A stretch of DNA of 64,000 nt from IMG/VR virus record IMGVR_UViG_3300036985_002246, positions 62,001 to 126,000 of that record; one strand, written 5' to 3'. The stretch is from a virus. The position numbers were made by a program, and so were the translations under genes. Position 1 is the first letter of the stretch, and every line of letters begins with the position of its first letter. The notes beneath the pieces were generated by a model. That model ran no database searches and was not told where the DNA came from. It saw nothing but the letters and a program-made list of their open reading frames with translations. This document shows positions 1-8,018 of the stretch, piece after piece.

Positions 1-140
1 CGGGCCTCATGGCCCAGGCTGCCGAGCAGGCTCGTGCGGACGCCCTGACCCCGGAAGAGCGCCGTCGAGAGACGGAAGACCTTCTGCGGCAGCTTGGGGC
101 AGACCCAGGGTTCGCTGCGATCCTCTTGGAGGAACCATGA
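1..140 (+). CDS. C-terminal end of an unrecognised protein (cut by window edge)
   Basis: The frame is open from the window edge to a TGA at 138-140. About 45 residues are visible, Ala/Glu/Arg-rich and probably helical, ending ILLEEP. The stop overlaps the next start as ATGA, so the two genes are probably translationally coupled. An ATG at 9 lies in frame but nothing favours it as the true start. No family is recognised. Confidence 0.6.
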   Translation, partial: GLMAQAAEQARADALTPEERRRETEDLLRQLGADPGFAAILLEEP

Positions 141-382
141 AGTTCGTCTGCCAGATCCTCGGCCCGATCGACACGATCCCGAGAGGGCTCCCGGTCCCTG
201 TGGAGGCTCGGAGCTACGAGAGCGCAGCACAGGTCCACGTCGCGTGTGACGCACCACGCCTCGCCCTGCTCCACCAGGAAGTCCTCGTCGCCGTCCGCCG
301 GTCCGACGGCTCTGGACGGGCCTCGAAGCTGTTCATGGTCAGCGTCAACCTCACCTCGAAGCCCTGGGTGCCCAGTGTCTAA
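137..382 (+). CDS. hypothetical protein, 81 aa
   Basis: Small protein beginning MKFVCQILGPIDTIP, with no recognised domain, signal peptide or membrane segment. The ATG overlaps the upstream stop (ATGA), and GGAGGAACC just upstream gives a good ribosome binding site. Its end overlaps the next gene's GTG start by 8 nt. It sits in a run of tightly packed small genes. Confidence 0.6.
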   Translation: MKFVCQILGPIDTIPRGLPVPVEARSYESAAQVHVACDAPRLALLHQEVLVAVRRSDGSGRASKLFMVSVNLTSKPWVPSV

Positions 383-641
383 CGGCCCGCGTGTCTTCTG
401 GTGCCAGGTGGTCAGACCGGAAGTGAGCCACAAGCCCTGGCTCAACACTTCGGAAATGAAGGTCTCCGCACGGGGTCCAAAGTCGGCGGCTGAGTCCTTC
501 GTCTCCTTCGACTACAGCGAGGCGATCCACTTCAGGCCGGGAGCCGTCATGGTGCGGGTCCGGGAGAGAGGGTCCGAGAGCCCACCCAGGTTCTTCTCGA
601 TCACCACAACCGTCAAGGCGAAGGAGATTCGTCAGCCCTAA
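375..641 (+). CDS. hypothetical protein, 88 aa
   Basis: I start this at GTG 375, inside the end of the previous gene. An upstream ATG in the same frame (246) would overlap that gene by more than 130 nt and adds Ser/Arg-rich sequence typical of an out-of-frame reading. The product is basic, begins MSNGPRVFWCQVV, and has the hydrophobic pattern of a small beta-rich domain. Function unknown. Confidence 0.55.
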   Translation: MSNGPRVFWCQVVRPEVSHKPWLNTSEMKVSARGPKSAAESFVSFDYSEAIHFRPGAVMVRVRERGSESPPRFFSITTTVKAKEIRQP

Positions 642-714
642 CGTGTAAAAGCCCCGAGCCCACCCGCTTAGAGGGTGCAGGGTGGCACAGGGTCACCCGA
701 ACAGGGAGCGCGTC

Positions 715-1254
715 ATGGGTCTCTTCTCGTGGAACTGCAAGTCGTGTGGGCACCCGGCACTCAGCCACAGCGCGACCGACGCGGGGATCAACGCCTGGAT
801 GGAGGATGTCGTCGTCCTGTCCAAGGACGGGAGCCGAAACTTCGGCAAGTACGACGGCTACGGTCGTGCGGGCCACTGGGACTACAACGGCGAAGAGGGT
901 GACGACTGCGGCGGCGGAGAGCCCTGCCTGTACCACCGCGCCTGCTGGGAGGTCGCGGGGAAGCCTGCCTACTCCAGCCCGAGCAAGTCCGCCCGCGACC
1001 AGGGGTACTTCTTTTCGGACGGGGACCACGACCTCCTTGACCCCCGCAAGGAGCACGCTCCCGGCACGCTGGAGGTGCTCTGTGCCGAGCGTGACGGTCG
1101 CAAGCGCGGGTACGAGTTCAAGCGCCTGGACGAGGACGCGGACGAGGGCACGCACAAGGCGATCTACGAGGCCATGAAGGCTGAGGCCCGCCTCATGACG
1201 GTGGGGGCACGCATGACCCGGTTCGGGTACGACCCCTGCGAGTACGACCACTGA
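715..1254 (+). CDS. hypothetical protein with Cys pairs (zinc-ribbon-like N-terminus), 179 aa
   Basis: The start is ATG 715 (MGLFSWNCKSCG), with GGGAG about 8 nt upstream. An in-frame ATG at 682 would add 11 residues without a better site. Residues C8 and C11 form a CxxC pair, and a second Cys pair occurs in GDDCGGGEPC near residue 65. The middle is rich in Gly, Asp and aromatic residues, and a basic helical tail follows. A metal-binding role is plausible. No named family is recognised. Confidence 0.6.
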   Translation: MGLFSWNCKSCGHPALSHSATDAGINAWMEDVVVLSKDGSRNFGKYDGYGRAGHWDYNGEEGDDCGGGEPCLYHRACWEVAGKPAYSSPSKSARDQGYFFSDGDHDLLDPRKEHAPGTLEVLCAERDGRKRGYEFKRLDEDADEGTHKAIYEAMKAEARLMTVGARMTRFGYDPCEYDH

Positions 1255-1340
1255 GCCTGTTGCAGCGGTACTGAACCGCCGTCACGAGAACGTCTATATC
1301 TTTGGGTCTACGTCGGGCAATCCCCCTGACGTGGACCCAA

Positions 1341-1907
1341 ATGCAATTCCGCCAAGCTGAAGATCTCCCGAAGGACGTGGAACGCTACGTTGAGGAGGGG
1401 AAGGCTCAGGGCCTCCCCGAGAACCAGGCGTGGGCCGTCGCGTGGAGTCGGTACTGCAAGTACAAGAACCCCGGCAGCGACCACTGTCAGAAGTCCCCCA
1501 GCGAGTACTTCCCCGGTCGCAAGGCGTCCAACTCCGTGGAGAGCACGGCGGCTCGGGTCGCGATCCGTCACCTGGCTGCCGTGGCAGCAGGGTCGAAGAT
1601 CCTGCCCAAGGACCGCCAGAAGATCAACGCCGCCCTGATCCGAGCCGGGCTCGACGGGAACACCCGGTTCCAATCTCCTGGAATGGCCCTCGCGAAGGTC
1701 AACGAGATCCTTCAGGTCTTCGGGATCGAGTGGGACGAGGTGATCAACGCCCACTCGGTCAGTCGGCCCAAGGGGAACCTGCGGGTGGACCTCGCCACCT
1801 CGACCCCTGGGGACCCGTTCTCCCCCGTCTCAGTCACGAACACGACGCTCGCGTTCTTCTGGGACACGCTCGAAACCGGCATTGAAGCTATCGCCTACCT
1901 CGGCTGA
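1341..1907 (+). CDS. hypothetical protein with RVAIRHL motif, 188 aa
   Basis: I choose ATG 1341 (MQFRQAEDLPKDVERYVEEG). A TTG at 1302 would extend it by 13 residues. The first 40 residues (QAWAVAWSRYCKYK) look like a small helical unit. Around residue 70 is AARVAIRHLAAVAAG, a version of an amphipathic RVAARHL-type motif that recurs in other proteins of this window. The rest is unrecognised. It precedes a group of proteins carrying similar tags, suggesting a shared destination such as the virion (inference). Confidence 0.65.
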   Translation: MQFRQAEDLPKDVERYVEEGKAQGLPENQAWAVAWSRYCKYKNPGSDHCQKSPSEYFPGRKASNSVESTAARVAIRHLAAVAAGSKILPKDRQKINAALIRAGLDGNTRFQSPGMALAKVNEILQVFGIEWDEVINAHSVSRPKGNLRVDLATSTPGDPFSPVSVTNTTLAFFWDTLETGIEAIAYLG

Positions 1908-1915
1908 GACCCAAC

Positions 1916-2893
1916 ATGACCAATCTTCGCTCGAAGCTGACCCGTCTCGCCTATGAGCAGCCTGCTCTCCGTGAGCACCTCCTCCCTCTCCTCTCGGACA
2001 AGGAGGCCATGAGTTGGTCGGACGCCTCTGAGGCCCTCGAAGGGCTGATTGGGGTGAACGCCGCTTTCCGGCTCATGCGTATGTGGCAGTCCGTGAAGAG
2101 CATGGGCACGCAGTACGACCGGACAATGGACCCCGAGAAGTACTCCCAGGTCAACGCCTTCATTTCCAAGGCCCGGAAGGAACGTATCCCCAACGAGGCC
2201 ATTGCCCTCTACGTGGTGGAAGTCCAGGGGCAGAAGCTGCCGAAGGGGTGGAGCCGCATGGCCGCGACAGACAAGGAAGCCATGCGAGGGCAGTTCTCCA
2301 TGCCCCGTGGCAGCTACCTCCCGAAGGACAACCCCACGCTCCTGGAGCGGAAGGGCACCCCGGAGGGTCTTCAGATCTGGACCTGGGAGTCCCTGGGCCG
2401 CAACGGGGACACGCACTACGTCGCCGGAGCCTGGGCAGGCAAGGCCGACAAGCCGCTCTGGCTCTACCGGTACGGCAACGTCAACAACCAGGAACGCGAG
2501 ATCCAGGACACGATCAAGAACTACCTGGCCCTCGTCGAGGCCAAGCGCAAGCGGCTGGAGGAGCGCAAGAACTTCGCGCACGGCCTCCAGGTCGGGGACA
2601 TTCTCGTCGCCTCCTGGGGCTACGACCAGACGAATATCAACTACTACCAGGTGACCAAGCTCATTGGGAAGGCGATCGGGCTCCGTGAGATCGCCTCCAA
2701 GCTCCTCAAGTCCGACGGCTACGGCTCGGACCTGGTCACACCGTCCCCGAACCACTGGGCGGGTCCGGAAATGAAGAAGATCCCGCAGACCTACGGCAGC
2801 GGGAGCGTCTACGTCAAGATCGACTCGTCGAGGTCCGCCCACAAGTGGGACGGGAAGCCCGACCGCGAGACCTCCTCCGGTTGGGGTCACTGA
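1916..2893 (+). CDS. hypothetical protein with LRSKL-type N-terminal tag, 325 aa
   Basis: The N-terminus MTNLRSKLTRLAYEQPALRE, followed by HLLPLL, is nearly the same as that of the next gene and resembles the gene at 13591, although the bodies are unrelated. This suggests a short helical targeting or scaffold-binding tag. The body is alpha/beta with several Trp and Tyr residues (IWTWESLGRNGDTHYVAGAW) and a basic helical stretch near residue 200. No catalytic motif is visible. Probably late or structural, but this is not established. Confidence 0.65.
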   Translation: MTNLRSKLTRLAYEQPALREHLLPLLSDKEAMSWSDASEALEGLIGVNAAFRLMRMWQSVKSMGTQYDRTMDPEKYSQVNAFISKARKERIPNEAIALYVVEVQGQKLPKGWSRMAATDKEAMRGQFSMPRGSYLPKDNPTLLERKGTPEGLQIWTWESLGRNGDTHYVAGAWAGKADKPLWLYRYGNVNNQEREIQDTIKNYLALVEAKRKRLEERKNFAHGLQVGDILVASWGYDQTNINYYQVTKLIGKAIGLREIASKLLKSDGYGSDLVTPSPNHWAGPEMKKIPQTYGSGSVYVKIDSSRSAHKWDGKPDRETSSGWGH

Positions 2894-2924
2894 CCCTCAA
2901 TCTTCGCACCTCAGGAAAGTGACC

Positions 2925-3821
2925 ATGACCAATCTTCGCTCCTCGCTGATCCGTCTCGCCCACGCCAACCCGGAACTGCGCGCTCAGATCCTCCCGCTCC
3001 TCACGGAGAAGTCCGCGAGCCCGACGCCGGAGACACGCCTCGCGTCGCTCACGGTGAAGCTCGCGAGCAGGCCCATGCTTCAGCCGCTCGGGCTCAACGA
3101 GCGTGCGGTCCGCGAGGGCATGGCTTCCATGCTCTACTTCATTGACGGCTCGCGAAACCACTCGAAGTTCTACGAAATGCTGATCGTGCCGAGCACGACC
3201 GGCACCTACACGCTGATCAAGAAGTGGGGCGCTCTGACGGACTCCCCGCTGACCGGCAACACCCCGGAGAAGATCGAGGACTTCGTGAGCCTCCAGAAGG
3301 CTCAGGCCATGCTCTCGAAGACCTACCGCGAGAAGGTCGGCAAGGGCTACGTGGACGCCTTCAACCCGCGAATGCACGTCTCGCCCATGAACGGGGAGAA
3401 GCTGCCTGAGGGGCAGTACCCGGTCGGCCTGAAGCGGAGCGTCGGGTTCGGTTGGGGCACCCAGTCCGCGACCCAGTGTATCCCGTCCCTCCGCAATCTC
3501 GCGGAGAAGATCGACGCGGCGCTCAACGAAATGGGTGAGGGGAGCGACCTGCTCATGCTCCTCGCCGACCTGGAAGACGCGCAGAACCTGATCAAGAGGC
3601 TCATGACGAACCCGGACGCGGTCGCCTCGGGTACGAACGACTCCCTCGGGGACATTCTCAACAAGGCGCTCAGCACCCCGATCAAGCGGGTCCGCCTCCT
3701 GGAGAAGCTGCCCGTCATGGGCGGAGCAGGTCGGCTCCCCCGAGAGGACCGGGAAGTGCTCACCTCGGAACTCAAGACGATCCGCAACTACGTCCTCAAG
3801 CAGCTTTCGCACTGCGCCTAA
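2925..3821 (+). CDS. WGR-like domain protein with LRSSL-type N-terminal tag, 298 aa
   Basis: The start is ATG 2925, with AGGAAAG 5 nt upstream. A GTG at 2919 is less well placed. After the tag (MTNLRSSLIRLAHANPELRA), residues about 66-145 match the WGR fold pattern: KFYEMLIV, then YTLIKKWGALTD, then a helix with AQAMLSKTYREKVGKGYVDA. The signature WGR is here WGA. WGR domains occur in PARPs and bind nucleic acid, but no ADP-ribosyltransferase domain is present. The C-terminal half is helical and unrecognised. Confidence 0.65.
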   Translation: MTNLRSSLIRLAHANPELRAQILPLLTEKSASPTPETRLASLTVKLASRPMLQPLGLNERAVREGMASMLYFIDGSRNHSKFYEMLIVPSTTGTYTLIKKWGALTDSPLTGNTPEKIEDFVSLQKAQAMLSKTYREKVGKGYVDAFNPRMHVSPMNGEKLPEGQYPVGLKRSVGFGWGTQSATQCIPSLRNLAEKIDAALNEMGEGSDLLMLLADLEDAQNLIKRLMTNPDAVASGTNDSLGDILNKALSTPIKRVRLLEKLPVMGGAGRLPREDREVLTSELKTIRNYVLKQLSHCA

Positions 3822-3823
3822 CC

Positions 3824-4765
3824 ATGAAGCTCACACTTCAGAACTTGCGGCAGGGGCCGGGAGACGAGACGCCTGAGTTCGAGGCACTCCTCCTAGCGGA
3901 CGGTGTGGAGGCCGCAGTCGTGAAGTCTGACGGTCGTGGGGGGAGTGCGATCCTCCACTGGCTCCACCGGAGCGAGGACGAGGGAGCCCCGGCGATCGAC
4001 CGCAAGGCCGTCCTCGCAGAGGTCGTGAAGCGCGTTCTGAAGTCCGAGAAGGACCCAGCCGTCGCGAGAATGCTGAAGCAGTACCCGGAAGAGGCCCTCC
4101 TTTTCCTGCCTGAGGTGATTCCCGTGGGAAAGAAGTCAGCGGCTGGTCGGTCGGTGCAGGCACGCGAGGACGACAAGGAACTCAATCAGATCCTTGGCGC
4201 TCTCTTCGGCGAGTTGAAGCGCAGCAAGCAGGTTCAATCTGCGCTGCTGGGGGTCGCCGCCGACGTTGTTGAGGACATTGACTGCGAAGAAGTCATGGAC
4301 TTGGACGTGGACCCCGACGGCAGCCGCGTCATAAAGCTCAACCCTGAGGTCGAAATGGAGCGGGTCTACGAGGCCCGCGAAGGCAAGTGGGCGGACACCT
4401 TCTCCAAGGTGGACCCGAAGGTCCGCAAGCTCGTCCAGCAGTACCTCACCCGCTCCACCCTCGTCTACGGGGACAGTGAGCGGGACAGCAAGGAGAGGCT
4501 GGAGGAGGCTATCGCAGAGACCTTCTTCGATCGGATCCTCCCTTCCGAGATCGACGGGGACAAGCTCGAAGACGTGTACGACGACATTCGGTTCAACTGT
4601 GCCGACTCGGAGTCCTACTCGCGTGACCCCTACGCCTACTACGGCGTGAGCCGCCGCGACTTCATGGCCTCGGCCAAGAGGGTCGCAGCCAGGTTCCAGA
4701 CGAGGTCCGTCCCAAGCGCCCTCGCCGTGGCCACTGCCTACTCGAAGAACCACGGTTCTCGCTAG
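3824..4765 (+). CDS. hypothetical protein with C-terminal RVAARFQ motif, 313 aa
   Basis: The ATG lies 2 nt after the previous stop. The protein is acidic and mixed alpha/beta (for example ALLLADGVEAAVVKSDGRGG). It ends with FMASAKRVAARFQTRSV followed by about 20 small or polar residues, the same motif type seen in several neighbours. No catalytic motif is visible. It may be a structural or assembly protein, judging only by its place before the two giant repeat proteins. Confidence 0.6.
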   Translation: MKLTLQNLRQGPGDETPEFEALLLADGVEAAVVKSDGRGGSAILHWLHRSEDEGAPAIDRKAVLAEVVKRVLKSEKDPAVARMLKQYPEEALLFLPEVIPVGKKSAAGRSVQAREDDKELNQILGALFGELKRSKQVQSALLGVAADVVEDIDCEEVMDLDVDPDGSRVIKLNPEVEMERVYEAREGKWADTFSKVDPKVRKLVQQYLTRSTLVYGDSERDSKERLEEAIAETFFDRILPSEIDGDKLEDVYDDIRFNCADSESYSRDPYAYYGVSRRDFMASAKRVAARFQTRSVPSALAVATAYSKNHGSR

Positions 4766-4812
4766 CTCTGCAATGAGAAGACCTAACTGAGGGCTGAGCC
4801 CCAGGAGATCAC

Positions 4813-7800
4813 ATGGCTGTCATTCCGCTGAAGGTCATTACCTCGGGCTCGACCAACCAGTTTGGCGTCTCAGACGAACTCGGTGTGCTCGGGGTTGACG
4901 CCCGTGTGGCGGGACCCCTCACGATCGGCAGCACCGTCGCGACCTCACTCGTCGTGAATGGAGCGGCAGTCACCCAGGTGAGCGTGGGCGTTGGCGGGGG
5001 CACCGTCCTCAACATTCCCTCGGACAGTGCCTTCAACGTCACGGCGGGCAACAACGGCACGGCTGGCAGCCAAGTCAATCTCGTGGCCGGTGACGGCGTC
5101 TCGGGTGCCGGTGGCACTGTTTTCGTCACGGCGGGCGCGGGCGCGGGCGCGGGGAACGGCGGCGGTATCAACCTGGCGGCTGGCCTCGCCTTGACAGGTT
5201 CTCCGGGCTCTGTGGTGGCTGGCGCAGGCAGCACACTGGCAGGAACACAGCCTGGCGGCAATATCCAGTTGTCTGGTGGTGCAAGCGTGGGCGGTGCAGG
5301 TGGTCCGGTCACTCTGACGGGTGGCCTCACGACTGCTGGAGCCTCTGCGGCAGGAGCGGTCAGTCTGACCGGCGGGTCCAACAACGGAGTCTACTCCGCC
5401 GACTTCGGCAGCAGCCTCGCCTTCTCTTCTCCGACGGTCACGCTGACACGAGCGACTGGAACATGGACCGGCGCTGACGTAGGTCGCACGATCCGTATCT
5501 CTGGTGCTGCTGCACCCGGCAACAACGGCGACTTCGTGATCTTGACGAACCCCGCAGGCAACCAGGTCACCTGGGACAACCTCGCTGGCGGCGCTTCCGA
5601 GCCAGGGTACGCTGGGTACTGGGAAGTTCTGGGCACAGGGGCCGCAGGCAACGTCACTCTCACGGGCGGTGGCACCACCCGCCTCGGCAACGGTGGCAGC
5701 GTCCTGCTGACAGGCGGTACCTCGACGATCAGCAACGGAGGGCCGATCACGCTCACTGCGGGCCTTGGTGGCTCGGCTGGTGTTGGCGGCGACATCAGCC
5801 TCACTGCTGGTGCGACTACCACCGAAGACAACGACGGCGGGTATGTCAATATCTACGGCGGGAATTCCACCAATGCAATCTCGGCCTACGGCGGCGGGAT
5901 TGGGCTCTATGCTGGTGAGCAGACGGACCCAGCCGCCACAGGTAGCGGTGGCCCTGTATCCATTCAGGGTGGGACTGCTCAAGGTGTGGGTGGGACCGGC
6001 GGCGGTATCACACTGATTGCCGGATCGGGTTCCATCGGCGGGGGTCTCTCTGTCACGGGAGGCTACGCTACCGAAGGTGTTGGTGGGCCTATCAGTCTGG
6101 AAGGTGGTGTCGGTGGTTTCACCCCAGGCAGCAATGGCGGTGCAATCACTTTGGTGTCTGGTCAGGCTGTCAATGGCACTGGTGTTAGTGGTGCCATTTC
6201 GCTGACTGGAGGTACCAACAACGGCTATTTCTCCAGCGGAACCGCTGGGATTGCCTCGGTGCTTGGAACGACCACGCTGACAAGTGACGCTGGGACGCCC
6301 TTCTCAGGGCTCGACGTGGGCCGCCGGATTCGCATTCAGGGCGCAACTGACGTGCTCAACAACGGCGACTTCGTGATTCTCACGGTGGACGGCGGTGGGG
6401 CATGGGTCACATACGCCAACGCCTCGGCTGGAGCCGACCAGGCTTCAGGGGCACCATGGTACGTTCTGGGTCAGGGTGCCGCCGGGTCAGTCAATATCGG
6501 GGGTGGCGCGCACGCCGCCAACGGTAACGGTGGTGGTGTTTCCCTGTCGGGTGGTGACTCGCTGCATAAGCTGCCTGGTGCCACAACGATCACAACCCCG
6601 CGAAGTGCCGACACCAGTGCAATCACTGCGGGTCCGGCCCTCACGCTCACCCAGTCAGGGGCGAATGGCGCAACCACGAGCCTCTTCTCGGGGACTGTCG
6701 ATCCGACCGCAAGCGGTGGCGTCGTCGCGAACGCAGGCTCCCTCTACCTGCGGAGCGCAGGCGAACTCTGGGTCAAGACGGCAGGGACCTGGGTCAAGGC
6801 GGCCACTGGGGCTGCTGCCGACCTCCAGGCTACCTACGTCGTAGGCAACACGATCTCGGTGACCGACGCAGAGGGAATCGTAGCCCTCACTGCTGCGGCA
6901 GCTTCGACCGTGAGCGTGCTCTCGGTCACCTCGGCGTCCTCCTCGACCTCTGCTGCACTCCTCGTCAACGGATTGGGGACCAGCGCAGGCGGCAACGCCC
7001 TCCAGGTGCAGAACAAGAGCGCCGACGTACTCAGGATCGACCACAGCGGCAACTTCGTCGTTGCGGGAACGGCTGGCACGGGAGCAGTTGACGGAAGCTA
7101 CGTCCAGATCGCAGGCGGGACCGGCTACACGAATATCACCGACACGGGAGCCGGTGGTGGCGTCACTATCCAGGGAGGTTCAACCCTCCTTGGAACCTTC
7201 GGTGGCTCCGTTCAGATCAGTGGTGGCCCTCAGATCGGTGGCACTGGCGTTGGCACGGGCGGGAATGTCACCCTCACGGGTGGCAACACCGGCAACACGG
7301 GCCTTCCCGGTGGGATCACGCTCAACTCTCCGCGCAACGCCACGACGAACCTCGGGTCGCGTGTTGGCCCGGCACTCACGCTCTCACAGAGCGGAACTGG
7401 TGGCACCACGATCCATGTGTTTGCAGGCTCCGCAGACCCCCGCACGGGCTCCGGAATCGTCGCCAACGCGGGCTCCCTGTTCCACCGGATCGTCAGCAGC
7501 ACGACCGGCGAACTGTACCTCAAGACCACGCAAGGCACGGCCACGGCTTGGAGCCCGCTCTCGATCCCGACGACCGTTCCGGTCACGGCCTTCACGACGA
7601 GCACCGCGACCACTGGTCAGGTCGTGAAGGTCACCGCAGCCGACACGCTGGCTGCGGCCTTCGCAACCAGTGGTGAGATCTCGACGATCGGGATCCAGAT
7701 CAACAGTGCCACCCCGTACCAGGTCGTCTGCTCCGGTCGCGTCACGGGGCTCCTCGACGACCTCGGTGCAGCACTGACCCCAGGTGCTCGGTACTACCTG

Positions 7801-7932
7801 AGCGAGACGGTGGCGGGCAAGATCACCTCTGTCATGCCGGTCCTGCCGGGCTCGCTCGTTCGTCGTATTGGCTGGGCTGACTCGGCTTCGAGCCTGATCG
7901 TCTCGATCGGCGAGGGCACGGTTCTCTCCTGA
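4813..7932 (+). CDS. giant Gly-rich repeat protein (probable tail fibre or virion surface protein), 1039 aa
   Basis: It has a strong AGGAGAT ribosome binding site. The N-terminus (MAVIPLKVITSGSTNQFGVS) matches that of the next gene. Most of the protein is short repeats of the type GGxITLTGG or GGxVSLTGG, expected to form a stacked beta structure. A segment with two copies of a DVGRxIRIxGA...NNGDFVIL block interrupts the repeats near residues 220 and 505. It ends with LRSAGELWVKT and a C-terminal domain (TTGQVVKVTAADTLAAAFATS) typical of phage fibre tips. A role in host contact is inferred. Confidence 0.75.
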   Translation: MAVIPLKVITSGSTNQFGVSDELGVLGVDARVAGPLTIGSTVATSLVVNGAAVTQVSVGVGGGTVLNIPSDSAFNVTAGNNGTAGSQVNLVAGDGVSGAGGTVFVTAGAGAGAGNGGGINLAAGLALTGSPGSVVAGAGSTLAGTQPGGNIQLSGGASVGGAGGPVTLTGGLTTAGASAAGAVSLTGGSNNGVYSADFGSSLAFSSPTVTLTRATGTWTGADVGRTIRISGAAAPGNNGDFVILTNPAGNQVTWDNLAGGASEPGYAGYWEVLGTGAAGNVTLTGGGTTRLGNGGSVLLTGGTSTISNGGPITLTAGLGGSAGVGGDISLTAGATTTEDNDGGYVNIYGGNSTNAISAYGGGIGLYAGEQTDPAATGSGGPVSIQGGTAQGVGGTGGGITLIAGSGSIGGGLSVTGGYATEGVGGPISLEGGVGGFTPGSNGGAITLVSGQAVNGTGVSGAISLTGGTNNGYFSSGTAGIASVLGTTTLTSDAGTPFSGLDVGRRIRIQGATDVLNNGDFVILTVDGGGAWVTYANASAGADQASGAPWYVLGQGAAGSVNIGGGAHAANGNGGGVSLSGGDSLHKLPGATTITTPRSADTSAITAGPALTLTQSGANGATTSLFSGTVDPTASGGVVANAGSLYLRSAGELWVKTAGTWVKAATGAAADLQATYVVGNTISVTDAEGIVALTAAAASTVSVLSVTSASSSTSAALLVNGLGTSAGGNALQVQNKSADVLRIDHSGNFVVAGTAGTGAVDGSYVQIAGGTGYTNITDTGAGGGVTIQGGSTLLGTFGGSVQISGGPQIGGTGVGTGGNVTLTGGNTGNTGLPGGITLNSPRNATTNLGSRVGPALTLSQSGTGGTTIHVFAGSADPRTGSGIVANAGSLFHRIVSSTTGELYLKTTQGTATAWSPLSIPTTVPVTAFTTSTATTGQVVKVTAADTLAAAFATSGEISTIGIQINSATPYQVVCSGRVTGLLDDLGAALTPGARYYLSETVAGKITSVMPVLPGSLVRRIGWADSASSLIVSIGEGTVLS

Positions 7933-7979
7933 GCCTAAGGGGGCTCTCTCTCTCTTCCTCTCTCTGAAGTGGCAATGAA

Positions 7980-8005
7980 GTGACTCAGTCAAGAGGCTGA
8001 GTCAC
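7980..8005 (+). terminator. stem-loop between the two repeat-protein genes
   Basis: GTGACTCAG and CTGAGTCAC form a perfect 9-bp stem with an 8-nt loop, ending just before the AGGAGAT ribosome binding site of the next gene. No U-run follows, so it may be an mRNA processing or stability element rather than a terminator. Confidence 0.45.
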
Positions 8006-8018
8006 AGGAGATCTCCCC

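Noticed and set aside
613-1251. Long minus-strand open frames such as this one, and those opposite the repeat proteins, clamp and terminase
   Set aside because: They are antisense shadows with Val/Arg/Ala-biased composition, common in GC-rich coding DNA, and have no homologous motifs.
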